From contig CAJOFL010000008.1 of the NCBI GenBank assembly GCA_905233895.1, positions 1 to 41,464 of the forward strand: a stretch of DNA of 41,464 nucleotides. The letters are read 5' to 3'. Each line of letters starts with the position of its first letter. Position 1 is the first letter of the stretch. Source of the DNA: an uncultured Bacteroidales bacterium (GTDB lineage: Bacteria > Bacteroidota > Bacteroidia > Bacteroidales > P3). A program made the translations under genes and the position numbers. The notes beneath the pieces are model-generated. The model was not told where the DNA came from, searched no databases, and was given only the letters and a program-made list of their open reading frames with translations. Shown one piece after another: positions 18,434 through 26,605 of this stretch.

Positions 18434-19096
18434 ATGAGTAATATTCAAACGGATATGAATATTGTTGCAAATCTTTTAAGAAAGCAAAGGATTTGCAACG
18501 ATATTTCGCCAATATCAAATGCTATAGCTAAAAGCAAAAAAGACGGTGTGTATAATGTGGAAAAATTACAGCTTACTGTTAATATTGTTCCAAGAGAGAC
18601 CCGCCCAAATGTAAAAGTATTATCAATTATATTTGATAATATGGTTCGGTATCAGAATGATGTTGTGAATTGGGATAATTATTGTTTTCGTATTGTTATT
18701 AAAGGGAATAATGAAATAGGAACATTTAAATCTGCATGGCATTTAGATTATGATATAAAAGAACATGAATACATACATCCATGTTTTCATTTTACGTTTG
18801 GAGGAGAAAAGATAGATGATGTTAATTCTGGTGGTTTATTATTAATGACAACACCTCGAATTGTTCATCCTCCATTAGATTTTGTACTTGGTATAGACTT
18901 TGTTTTGTCGAATTTTATTAAAAAAAGAGAATATACAAATATCAAATCGAACCCTCAATACCTTGCAGCTGTTAAACACTCCCAGGATAGACTATGGAAA
19001 CCCTTCGTTTGTTCTGTTTGCAACACAATAAACCGATCTAATCATCCAATAGATAATTTTTTTTCAGCACAACAATTAATTCCGACGATTGTGTAA
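18434..19096 (+). CDS. Conserved-looking protein of unknown function in the two-component block
   Basis: 220 residues, starting 8 bases after the receiver gene and with the same low GC. I do not recognise a family. A compact alpha/beta protein is likely: WHLDYDIKEHEYIHPCFHFTFGG, then GLLLMTTPRIVHPPLDFVLG, with histidines at regular places (HP, HFTFGG, HPPLD). CSVCN near residue 195 is a lone CxxC, perhaps half of a metal site. No signal peptide or membrane span. Its place between the receiver and the helicase suggests it links signalling to the effector, but this is only positional. Confidence 0.65.
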   Translation: MSNIQTDMNIVANLLRKQRICNDISPISNAIAKSKKDGVYNVEKLQLTVNIVPRETRPNVKVLSIIFDNMVRYQNDVVNWDNYCFRIVIKGNNEIGTFKSAWHLDYDIKEHEYIHPCFHFTFGGEKIDDVNSGGLLLMTTPRIVHPPLDFVLGIDFVLSNFIKKREYTNIKSNPQYLAAVKHSQDRLWKPFVCSVCNTINRSNHPIDNFFSAQQLIPTIV

Positions 19097-19098
19097 AA

Positions 19099-21354
19099 AT
19101 GCTTAAAGATGTAACATTTCCTCCACACCGCAGATACAAATCGAGCACTCAATGGGAACCTGCAGGGTTCTTTAGTGACGGTTTACTCGAAGCCTCCAGG
19201 TTTGATTTGATGTTAGGCTTTTTCTCTTCAACTGCCATAAATGTTTTGGCAGATGGATTCGCAGCATTCATCGCAAACGGAGGTAATATGCGGATGATCA
19301 TTAACGACATCCTAAGCATTGAGGATTGGAACGCTTTTAAGGTTGCTGAAGATAATAACGCACTAATTCCATATTTCGATCTTTCGGATATTCAGCAGCT
19401 AAAAAATGTACTAAGCAAACGAGGCAAACATTTCTTTGAGTGCCTATCTTGGATGATACGGAATAGCCGCATCGAGATAAAAATTGTTGTTCCACAAAGT
19501 GGAGTTGGCATTGCGCACACCAAATGTGGCCTCTTCTCAGATGGTACAAACAATGTGGCATTTGAGGGTTCATGTAATTTCTCACGCGCAGCACTTCTTC
19601 AAAACAACGAAAGCTTATCTGTTTTCTGTTCCTGGGATGGAGAACTGGACAATTATCGTGTAAACTGTATCGCCGACGACTTTGAAAAAACGTTTTCAGG
19701 CAATGACCTATCCGTCAAATACCTCAAAGTAAATGAGGTTACAACGCAAATTGCTGATACTTTCGAACGAAAGGAATTGTCACAGTTAATAGCTGACGAG
19801 AGAAAGATAATTGAGGACGAATTGTCCGAAACGGTGGAAAATGCGTTAAGAAGAGCAAAGAAAAGAGTATTGAAGGCTTTAGAGGTCCGTTCCTCAAAAG
19901 AAGAAACGCAATTATCTGGCGGTATGGAAACTCCTCATTTTCCTTATCCATCCGGCCCTCGGGAATACCAGCAAGAAGCATTTGAAAAATGGAAAAACAA
20001 TGGTCAAAAAGGTCTTTTCGCAATGGCTACCGGTACGGGCAAGACCTTAACCGCACTGAATTGCCTGATTGAAATCTATAAACGAAAAGAATACTACAAA
20101 GCATTAATCTTGGTCCCCACACTTGTTCTAGTCGAACAATGGGAGAAAGATTGTCGTAAATGTGGTATGAATCGTATTGTCCGCGTTTGCAGTAGTAATA
20201 CACAATGGAAATCAGAAGTTGCCGAATTGCAGAATATCGAGCGCTATGTTAACCCCTTTGTGTCATATATCATCATTGCCACGTACGCATCCTATGGGAG
20301 ACCTGCTGTTTTCTCCGAGCTGAATACCTTTGATAAAGGTAAATTGCTTTTTATCGCAGACGAGGCACACAATATGGGTGGAGGCCGTATTGCAAATCTT
20401 CTCCAAGGGATACATTATGCTAGAAGAATTGGGTTATCAGCTACACCAAGCAGACAATATGACAATTGGGGGAATCAAAGACTTTTTGATTTCTTCGGGG
20501 CATCAAAAGAATTCACTTTTAATTTCCCAATGGACAAGGCCATTGAAGAAGGCTTTTTATGTCGTTATAAGTACTATCCTCACATTGTAAGCTTGACTGA
20601 AGACGAGATGGAGGAATATGTGAAGATTTCATTGCAGCTAGTAAAATTGTTCAACTTTGAAAGCGGTGGATTCGATAAGATGAGCGAACCTTTAAAGTTG
20701 CTACTCTTAAAACGCAAGAGAATCATTCACAAAGCTCGCAATAAGGAAGAAGTGCTACGTGAAATAGTTAAACATTGTTTTGCAGAACGTGGCAATCTGA
20801 AATACACTCTCATTTATGTACCTGAAGGAGAAAGCTCGGACGATTATTTTGATGAGAACGAGTCTTTGCCAGAAGAGGTAGAGACCAATCGGCTAATTGA
20901 TAAGTATACTGCTATTGTTCGTGATGTAAGTTCAACAACCACCGTCAGAAAGTTTGTTTCAGGAACAACGGAACGTGATGCAATGCTAAAAGAATTTGCC
21001 GAGGGTAAGTTGGATGTACTAACCTCTATGAAATGTCTTGATGAAGGTGTGGATGTACCAAGAAGTGAGTTAGCAATATTCTGTGCCAGTACTGGAAATC
21101 CTCGTCAGTTTATTCAACGTAGAGGACGTATTCTCCGTACTCATCCAGACAAGCGAATGGCGGAAATACATGACCTTGTAGTTGTGCCAACAATTGATGC
21201 AACCGAAACTAATTACGCAATGGAAAGAAGTATGATAAAGAGTGAGATGATGAGAGTCCGTGATTTTGCGAGCTTAAGCGAAAATGCAGATGCCACAATC
21301 AGAGAGTTGTCGGATGTATTAGATTATTACAACATAGAATTACCAATAATTTAA
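19099..21354 (+). CDS. PLD-type nuclease fused to SF2 (DEAD/DEAH) helicase
   Basis: 751 residues. The N-terminal phospholipase-D-like domain has HTK (H140-K142) and GSCN (157-160), the HxK...GSxN active-site set, with an aspartate between. The helicase follows: ATGTGKT (310-316, K315), DEAH (421-424), GLSATPS (motif III) and QRRGR (673-677, motif VI). This order is that of the DNA phosphorothioation system restriction enzymes and of some DISARM-like helicases. PLD domains of this sort cut DNA (the BfiI type). It is thus the best candidate effector for cutting unmodified or invading DNA. It starts 2 bases after the unknown 220-residue gene and 3 bases precede the next. Confidence 0.88.
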   Translation: MLKDVTFPPHRRYKSSTQWEPAGFFSDGLLEASRFDLMLGFFSSTAINVLADGFAAFIANGGNMRMIINDILSIEDWNAFKVAEDNNALIPYFDLSDIQQLKNVLSKRGKHFFECLSWMIRNSRIEIKIVVPQSGVGIAHTKCGLFSDGTNNVAFEGSCNFSRAALLQNNESLSVFCSWDGELDNYRVNCIADDFEKTFSGNDLSVKYLKVNEVTTQIADTFERKELSQLIADERKIIEDELSETVENALRRAKKRVLKALEVRSSKEETQLSGGMETPHFPYPSGPREYQQEAFEKWKNNGQKGLFAMATGTGKTLTALNCLIEIYKRKEYYKALILVPTLVLVEQWEKDCRKCGMNRIVRVCSSNTQWKSEVAELQNIERYVNPFVSYIIIATYASYGRPAVFSELNTFDKGKLLFIADEAHNMGGGRIANLLQGIHYARRIGLSATPSRQYDNWGNQRLFDFFGASKEFTFNFPMDKAIEEGFLCRYKYYPHIVSLTEDEMEEYVKISLQLVKLFNFESGGFDKMSEPLKLLLLKRKRIIHKARNKEEVLREIVKHCFAERGNLKYTLIYVPEGESSDDYFDENESLPEEVETNRLIDKYTAIVRDVSSTTTVRKFVSGTTERDAMLKEFAEGKLDVLTSMKCLDEGVDVPRSELAIFCASTGNPRQFIQRRGRILRTHPDKRMAEIHDLVVVPTIDATETNYAMERSMIKSEMMRVRDFASLSENADATIRELSDVLDYYNIELPII

Positions 21355-21357
21355 GTT

Positions 21358-21582
21358 ATGACCACCAATACACAAAAAATGCTTGCTGCAGTTTTGTCAC
21401 AGTTGCAAACTCAACTTGGCAACTATGGTCCTGTTGAGGAACCTGCATCAATCTATGAAGGAACTCGATCAGAGAATTATCTGATTGGAGCCATCTCCAC
21501 AATCATTCGTAGAGCCGATGAGGGGGCAGAAGCAAAAGAAATATACAAAGAGGTCAATCAATATTTAAACGACAGAGTATGA
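21358..21582 (+). CDS. Small protein of DNA-modification loci
   Basis: 74 residues, overlapping the following ATPase gene by four bases (ATGA). It is mostly helical (LAAVLSQLQTQLGNYG; ENYLIGAISTIIRRADEG). Small genes of about this size precede DndD-like ATPases in other phosphorothioation-type loci and may assist the ATPase. I see no catalytic motif, no signal peptide and no close likeness to DndE. The overlap implies translational coupling and matched amounts with the ATPase. Function unknown. Confidence 0.7.
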   Translation: MTTNTQKMLAAVLSQLQTQLGNYGPVEEPASIYEGTRSENYLIGAISTIIRRADEGAEAKEIYKEVNQYLNDRV

Positions 21583-23750
21583 TTATCAAGAAACTTCGAA
21601 TTAAGAATTTTCGCAGTTACTATGACGTTAATGAGTTTGTCTTATCAGATCGTCTGACTCTCATTATCGGAGACAACGGTGACGGAAAATCCACGCTGTT
21701 TGAGGCGCTTCATTGGCTTTTAAACACCTCTCGTTTGGATAATGATAATAGTATAGATCATGTGTCAGAGATGAGACTTCAGGGGTTGGCCGTTGGCGAG
21801 ATTGACGAGGTGTCCGTTGAAATGGAGTTTGACCATGATGGCGAGAAAAGCATTGAAAAGAAATTCACATTTGAGAGACAAGTGGATGGCAACTTCGCTG
21901 CTGGAAAGTTGTCTTATATTGGTTATGAAACCAATGGTGCAGAACGTGTGCAGGTTGCAGGAAAGCAACTGATGGATAGGTGTTTTGAAGCCTTTATTCA
22001 GCGGTTTAGTATGTTCCAAGGAGAGAGCGAGCTAAATGTTTTCGATAGTCCAACTTCTCTTAAAATGCTTGTTGACAAGTTCTCGGATGTCCGCACCTTC
22101 GACAATTTAGAAGCACTTACAAAAGAGTTTGCCGACAAGTCATATAAACAATATACTGCAGAAGCTGCAAAAGACAAAAAAGTTGCAAAGCAAGTAAATG
22201 CCCTTACAGTTGATTTGAATACGGCTAACAGAGAATTGGATCAATTGAGAAGAGAGTGTCGTGACAAAGAACAATCCCTTGAAACTTTTGAGAATGAATT
22301 AGCTCAATTGGAAAAACACCAGGGTACCAGTGAAAGGTATAATGAATTGAAAGGCAGATTAGACAAGCAACAAAAAGAGTACGACAGGCTAATGGCCATG
22401 GCCAATCGTACAAACTTTGACATCTCTTTGCTTGATAAGTTGTGGGTTTTGTGTGCATATCCTCCAGTATATAAGGAGTTTGGTGAGAAGTGTGCTTCAA
22501 TGAGCAAAGAAAAACGTCAACAAGAGACGCAATTTGACCAGGAAAGAGGACGAAGAATCGGACAACTTGAGGGTGAAAAATCAGTAATCGAGAAACTGGT
22601 TAACGGAAGTGCTAAACTCCCATGGAACCTCCCGGACAAGGCCACAATGCAGGAAATGCTCGATGACGAGATTTGCAAGGTATGTGGTCGTCCTGCCCCC
22701 AAAGGAAGCAAAGCATACGAGTTTATGCTTCATAAACTGGAGGAGTATCAACAAAAGATTGAAGAGAAATCAAAGGTAGACGAAGAAAGACGTCGCATAG
22801 AAGGGGATCGGCTTTTCCGCAGTTCTTATGTGGAAGAGTTACATAATCTAAGTATTCGCTTGAGTGGTGAGGAAGAACGGAACGTGGCATCAAAATGCAA
22901 GGATATTCTTGAAGAGATGAGGTGTGTTTCGATTTATCGCGAGCAACTCAAAATTACGGATGACAGAATGCAGAAAATCCGGGAAGAGATTAGCAATTTG
23001 TTGATACAGGCAGGAAATATAAGTGAAGACTTACTAGAAAAGAATTTTGCGGATTTAAAAAGCCTTTTTGTACAACAAAACAAAACACAACAGCAGATAT
23101 CTGATTTAAAACATAGGATAAAAAGTCAAGAAGCCCGCAAAGATGACATTGCCAAAGAACTACAGGCACTCGAACCAGATGGCATCAAAGTTAGAGAGCT
23201 TAAAGAGGTCAACACTATTTTTAGTATCATTGCTGAAGCCTTCTCTTCTGCAAAGAAACAGAATTTGAGATTGTTCTTGAATGATATGGAAGACCGAGCA
23301 AACGAATACATGCACCAGTTGAGTGTGAATGATTTTCATGGGGTTTTACATTTGAGAGAAACCGCAGAAGGCGGTGCTGCCATCCGACTTCAGAGCTCAA
23401 ATGGAACGGCTATCAAGAATCCTTCTGGTTCACAGCTGACAATAATGTATATGTCCGTCCTTTTTGCAATCTCAGACTTTACCGTGCAGCGTCGTGATGA
23501 AAACTACCCCCTGATTTTTGACGCGGCTACATCCTCGTTTGGAGATGCAAAAGAAGCAGTTTTTTATGATGTTATTGATAAACTCGACAAACAATGTATT
23601 ATAGTCACGAAAGATTTTATTACTAAAGGTAAAGTGCGAACAGATGATATCAATCGGTTGACATGTTCTGTCTATCGTATTCAGAAAGCGGCTGGTTTTG
23701 ATCAGAACAACCTCTCAACAATCAGAACAATGGTAAACAAGATTAAGTAA
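21579..23750 (+). CDS. Rad50/DndD-like SMC-type ATPase
   Basis: 723 residues. Walker A is GDNGDGKST (31-39). Two coiled-coil arms flank a hook with DEICKVCGRPAP (C366, C369), the CxxC of a Rad50-type zinc hook. The C-terminal lobe has a signature-like NPSGSQ (614-619) and Walker B LIFDAATSSFGD (from 646), where the aspartate is followed by alanine rather than the usual glutamate. DndD, the ATPase of the Dnd system, has this architecture. DNA-end or nick handling powered by ATP is the likely role. The stop is 4 bases before the next gene. Confidence 0.88.
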   Translation: MIIKKLRIKNFRSYYDVNEFVLSDRLTLIIGDNGDGKSTLFEALHWLLNTSRLDNDNSIDHVSEMRLQGLAVGEIDEVSVEMEFDHDGEKSIEKKFTFERQVDGNFAAGKLSYIGYETNGAERVQVAGKQLMDRCFEAFIQRFSMFQGESELNVFDSPTSLKMLVDKFSDVRTFDNLEALTKEFADKSYKQYTAEAAKDKKVAKQVNALTVDLNTANRELDQLRRECRDKEQSLETFENELAQLEKHQGTSERYNELKGRLDKQQKEYDRLMAMANRTNFDISLLDKLWVLCAYPPVYKEFGEKCASMSKEKRQQETQFDQERGRRIGQLEGEKSVIEKLVNGSAKLPWNLPDKATMQEMLDDEICKVCGRPAPKGSKAYEFMLHKLEEYQQKIEEKSKVDEERRRIEGDRLFRSSYVEELHNLSIRLSGEEERNVASKCKDILEEMRCVSIYREQLKITDDRMQKIREEISNLLIQAGNISEDLLEKNFADLKSLFVQQNKTQQQISDLKHRIKSQEARKDDIAKELQALEPDGIKVRELKEVNTIFSIIAEAFSSAKKQNLRLFLNDMEDRANEYMHQLSVNDFHGVLHLRETAEGGAAIRLQSSNGTAIKNPSGSQLTIMYMSVLFAISDFTVQRRDENYPLIFDAATSSFGDAKEAVFYDVIDKLDKQCIIVTKDFITKGKVRTDDINRLTCSVYRIQKAAGFDQNNLSTIRTMVNKIK

Positions 23751-23754
23751 GATT

Positions 23755-24324
23755 ATGGAAAGACTATATGACCTTTGGGCAAAACGTAACCCTCAGTGGG
23801 AAATGAGATACGAGAAAGAACTGCTACGTCAGTTCACCGACTATGGTCGCGGTTCATCGCAATACCAAGATGCTCGTGGAAAGACGTTCGGTGCCGGATA
23901 TGAACTATATATCATTGCCTTTTTTATTGGACTATATGCCAACCAGACAAAACCTCTCGTGGAAGATGCTTCCAAACGCAAGGGATTTGGTCAACCAATT
24001 ATGTACTGGGGTAACCTTGAGAGCAGAAACGGACGTATGTCGTATGGCAAGATTCGCGAGTATATCTTTGCCGCACTTGTGGCTCGCACCAATATCGACT
24101 ATTTGGCTCTTGATAAAGGTGAGATTGAACCCTCTAAGGTGGTTGACACATTGATTGACAAGATGGAAGAATACGCCAATTATGGCTTCGCCCACATGCA
24201 CGAGCAACTCGAGAACAATCCGAACTGCTACTTCAAAGACTCCGCCTTCCTGAACGAGATACTTCCCTTTGCCATCAAAGAGCAATCCAACCCAAAGCCC
24301 GAAGAAGCAGAAAGCCTGGATTAA
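23755..24324 (+). CDS. Unknown protein ending the defence operon
   Basis: 189 residues, soluble, mostly helical. Seen: LYDLWAKRNPQWEMRYEKEL, GAGYELYIIAFFIGLYANQ, GFGQPIMYWGN and YIFAALVARTNIDYLAL, with an acidic tail. I recognise no catalytic motif. Proteins of similar shape follow Rad50/DndD-like ATPases in related loci, so it probably belongs to the complex. It is not an obvious DndE, which is shorter. The 77 bases after it are AT-rich and include a 14-bp palindrome TTCAATTAATTGAA (24365-24378); no strong terminator is seen. Confidence 0.7.
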   Translation: MERLYDLWAKRNPQWEMRYEKELLRQFTDYGRGSSQYQDARGKTFGAGYELYIIAFFIGLYANQTKPLVEDASKRKGFGQPIMYWGNLESRNGRMSYGKIREYIFAALVARTNIDYLALDKGEIEPSKVVDTLIDKMEEYANYGFAHMHEQLENNPNCYFKDSAFLNEILPFAIKEQSNPKPEEAESLD

Positions 24325-24401
24325 ATTGGTTATTTATAGAATAAAACATTTCCGCATTTCAGACTTCAATTAATTGAAAACAACAACTGACAAACATTTA
24401 T

Positions 24402-25031
24402 ATGGGCAAGATAGATGCATTATTTAATGAGTGGCAATCTCTTCAACCATTAAAAGAGAATGACCAAAGAAGACTTGACCAAAAGTTTATGTTGGAATTC
24501 AACTATAATTCCAACCACATTGAAGGCAACACACTTACCTATGGTCAAACAGAGTTGTTGCTTAAATATGGCGAGGTCGCTGAAAATGCCAAGATGAGGG
24601 ATCTCGAAGAGATGAAGGCCCATAATCTCTGTCTTGGAATAGTCAAGGCAGAAGCCAAGGGTCGCGCAACAGGTATTCCCACCATACAGGAAGAGCTCCG
24701 AAAGAATGGTTCTGGAAAGGCCGTTATTGAAACCGATGACGACAGGACTTATTTCTTGATAGACATCCCGTGTCATCCATATTGGCATCAAGATGTCGAG
24801 AAGGGGAGTTTAAATGATATGGTAGAAAACAATATTTTATCCTCTCGTCAGAAACAAATAATCCAACTTATCCAAGAGGCTCCTCATGTTACACAAGTTG
24901 AAATGGCGAAACAAATTAATGTAAGCCGACAGACAATCTATAGGGATATTGCATATATGTCTGCTATTAAGATAATTAAAAGAGTAGGATCCGATAAAAG
25001 GGGCTATTGGATTATATCTATGTTACAGTAA
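24402..25031 (+). pseudogene. Chimera: Fic protein N-terminus joined in frame to an AlbA_2/HATPase-type regulator C-terminus
   Basis: 209 residues. Residues 1 to about 85 are the start of a Fic protein: DALFNEWQSLQPL, then the inhibitory helix motif SNHIEGNTLTYG (37-48; S37...E41-G42), then MRDLEEMKAHN. The Fic catalytic core (HPFxxGNGR) is absent. From about residue 86, GRATGIPTIQEELRKNGS and ETDDDRTYFLIDIPCHP are the tail of the AlbA_2 DNA-binding/HATPase_c_4 family, followed by a helix-turn-helix (VEMAKQINVSRQTIYRDI, about 155-172). A deletion between two neighbouring genes best explains this, with the join near 24655-24665. The product could still bind DNA, or do nothing. Confidence 0.75.
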
Positions 25032-25115
25032 ATGTTACAGTAAATGTTACAATAAATGTTACAATAAATGTTACAATAAATAATACAATAAATAATACAA
25101 TAAATAATACATATC
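25020..25115 (+). repeat. 12-bp tandem repeat, seven copies plus a partial one
   Basis: Units run ATGTTACAGTAA twice (25020-25043), ATGTTACAATAA three times (25044-25079), ATAATACAATAA twice (25080-25103), then a broken copy. The first unit supplies the last codons and stop of the chimeric gene (M-L-Q-stop). The gradual change along the array suggests stepwise slippage. Confidence 0.95.
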
Positions 25116-25493
25116 ATCTATGAGACTTATCGATACTTGAATGCGATATAAACCTAAACATTTATATAAGTTAATGCGTGAACGTTATAACGAATGTGTA
25201 AATGCGATAATGTGTGAATGAGTAAATCTTGAATAATCGATTGCTTGAGCTGAGGTCGGTGACCACGTGTAACTGAATAACAGAATGTGCTAATGCGTGA
25301 ATGTGTTAATGCGTGAATGTGTTAGTGAATGCGAGAATGCGGGAATGCAAATATTTGAATGTGAGAACGTGTGAATGCGTTTGCTCTACCCCTCTGCAAT
25401 TGGCCGTGCTAGCGTCGCAGGCCGTGTCTCCGATGGAGCCAGGCAGAATGTGTTAGTGAAATTTGAAATCTAGAAGAATGTTATTATTTGAAT
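25116..25493. other. Intergenic stretch with degenerate GAATGYG repeats
   Basis: Apart from one GC-richer patch (25381-25445) this stretch is made of words such as AATGCGTGAATGTGTTA repeated imperfectly between 25180 and 25380. Similar words occur at 27275-27330. No gene, tRNA or promoter of the TAnnTTTG kind is evident. Confidence 0.7.
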
Positions 25494-26339
25494 ATGACAA
25501 AGAAGCAAGAAATACAGCTGTTTGAAGAAAAGAAGGTTCGCACCGTATGGGATGACGAGCAAGAGAAATGGTACTTTTCGATAGTAGATGTATGCGGGGT
25601 GTTGACAGATAGCCCTAATCCTCGTAACTATTGGAAAGTCTTGAAGCATAGACTTCTAAAGGAAGGAAATGAAACGGTTACAAATTGTAACCAGTTGAAA
25701 TTAAAATCCGAAGATGACAAAATGCGACTGACAGATGTGGCTGATACCGAGCAGCTTTTCCGTCTGATTCAATCCATCCCTTCTCCCAAAGCAGAACCTT
25801 TCAAGCTATGGATGGCACAGGTGGCAGCGCAGCGTCTCGACCAAATGCAAGACCCTGAATTGAACTTCGAACAGGCCTATGCCGACTATCGCCGACTGGG
25901 TTATTCCGACAAGTGGATCAATCAGCGGTTGAAGAGTATCGAGGTGCGCAAGGAATTGACAGACGAATGGAATCGTGCCGGAGTGACGGAAAACCAACAG
26001 TATGCCTCGCTGACAGATATCATCACTCAGGCTTGGAGCGGAAAGACCACACGGCAGTACAAGCAATTCAAAGGCCTGAAGAAAGAGAACTTGCGTGACA
26101 ATATGACGAACATCGAGCTTGCTTTGAATATTTTGGCAGAAGCATCGGCAACAGAAATCAGCAAAGCCCAGAATCCAAAAGGATTCAAACAAAGTGCTAT
26201 TGTGGCGCGCAAGGGCGGACAGATTGCCGGTGATGCCCGCATAAAACTGGAGGCCCAAACGGGTCGATCTGTCATATCTTCGGAGAAGGCCAGCGACTAT
26301 CTGCTCCAAGAAAACACGGACGACAAAAACAACAAGTAA
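25494..26339 (+). CDS. BRO-N domain protein (DinD / phage antirepressor-like)
   Basis: 281 residues from ATG 25494; a TTG at 25488 is a less likely start. The N-terminal 100 residues are a BRO-N domain: KKVRTVWDDEQEKWYFSIVD, NPRNYWKVLKHRLLKEG and KPF-type FKLWMAQVA. The C-terminal part (YSDKWINQRLKSIEVRKELT; FKGLKKENLRDNMTNIELAL; KARIKLEAQTGRSV-like end) matches the DinD/DNA-damage-inducible group. Such proteins bind DNA and are common in phages and islands. The BRO-Fic fusion at 27333 shares its N-terminal domain. Its exact role is unknown. Confidence 0.85.
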   Translation: MTKKQEIQLFEEKKVRTVWDDEQEKWYFSIVDVCGVLTDSPNPRNYWKVLKHRLLKEGNETVTNCNQLKLKSEDDKMRLTDVADTEQLFRLIQSIPSPKAEPFKLWMAQVAAQRLDQMQDPELNFEQAYADYRRLGYSDKWINQRLKSIEVRKELTDEWNRAGVTENQQYASLTDIITQAWSGKTTRQYKQFKGLKKENLRDNMTNIELALNILAEASATEISKAQNPKGFKQSAIVARKGGQIAGDARIKLEAQTGRSVISSEKASDYLLQENTDDKNNK

Positions 26340-26344
26340 CCCAG

Positions 26345-26497
26345 CTCCGTATATGCACCGCACAAGTACCGTATAAGTTCATCCGTAATAAACTCAAATC
26401 CAGATACCCCGACCGCCCCAATCATCCAAAACAGAAATATCTGTTGACGGTAAAGGGCGTGGCTCTATATAACGAATTAACTAAAGGAGGGTTGTGA
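26345..26497 (+). pseudogene. Remnant 3' end of an unidentified gene
   Basis: A frame ending at TGA 26495-26497 reads like protein: VPYKFIRNKLKSRYPD, then HPKQKYLLTVKGVALYNEL. It is in another frame from the BRO gene, has no start codon and no ribosome site, and is only about 50 codons. It looks like the tail of a DNA-binding or phage-type protein whose front has been lost or replaced by the BRO gene. I cannot name the family. Confidence 0.4.
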
Positions 26498-26513
26498 TTT
26501 AGTGTCGAAAAAC

Positions 26514-26577
26514 ATGACTTTTTTGGAATCAATTCCCAAAAAGTCATAACTTTTTTGGAGTTAATTCCAAAAAAGTT
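26514..26577. promoter_or_regulatory. Twin palindromes over the promoter (probable operators)
   Basis: Palindrome 1: ATGACTTTTTTGGAAT (26514-26529), CA, ATTCCCAAAAAGTCAT (26532-26547), one mismatch. Palindrome 2: AACTTTTTTGGA (26548-26559), GTTAAT, TCCAAAAAAGTT (26566-26577), perfect. The second covers the -33 box and ends two bases before the -7 box. Their shared core is ACTTTTTTGGA. Confidence 0.75.
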
Positions 26578-26586
26578 GTATATTTG
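26554..26586 (+). promoter_or_regulatory. Promoter of the SGNH hydrolase gene
   Basis: TTTG at 26554-26557, 21 bases, then TATATTTG at 26579-26586, both exact. The ATG at 26606 is 19 bases past the -7 box. An ATG/ATG-like start at 26555 lies inside the promoter and cannot be used by this transcript. Confidence 0.75.
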
Positions 26587-26605
26587 CATCGTAAAACACA
26601 CCTAT

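Noticed and set aside
25020..25380. Possible CRISPR array
   Set aside because: Units are 12 bp or degenerate 7-17 bp with no unique spacers and no cas genes.
26555..26605. Earlier start for the SGNH hydrolase
   Set aside because: It would begin inside the promoter and place residues before a clear signal peptide.
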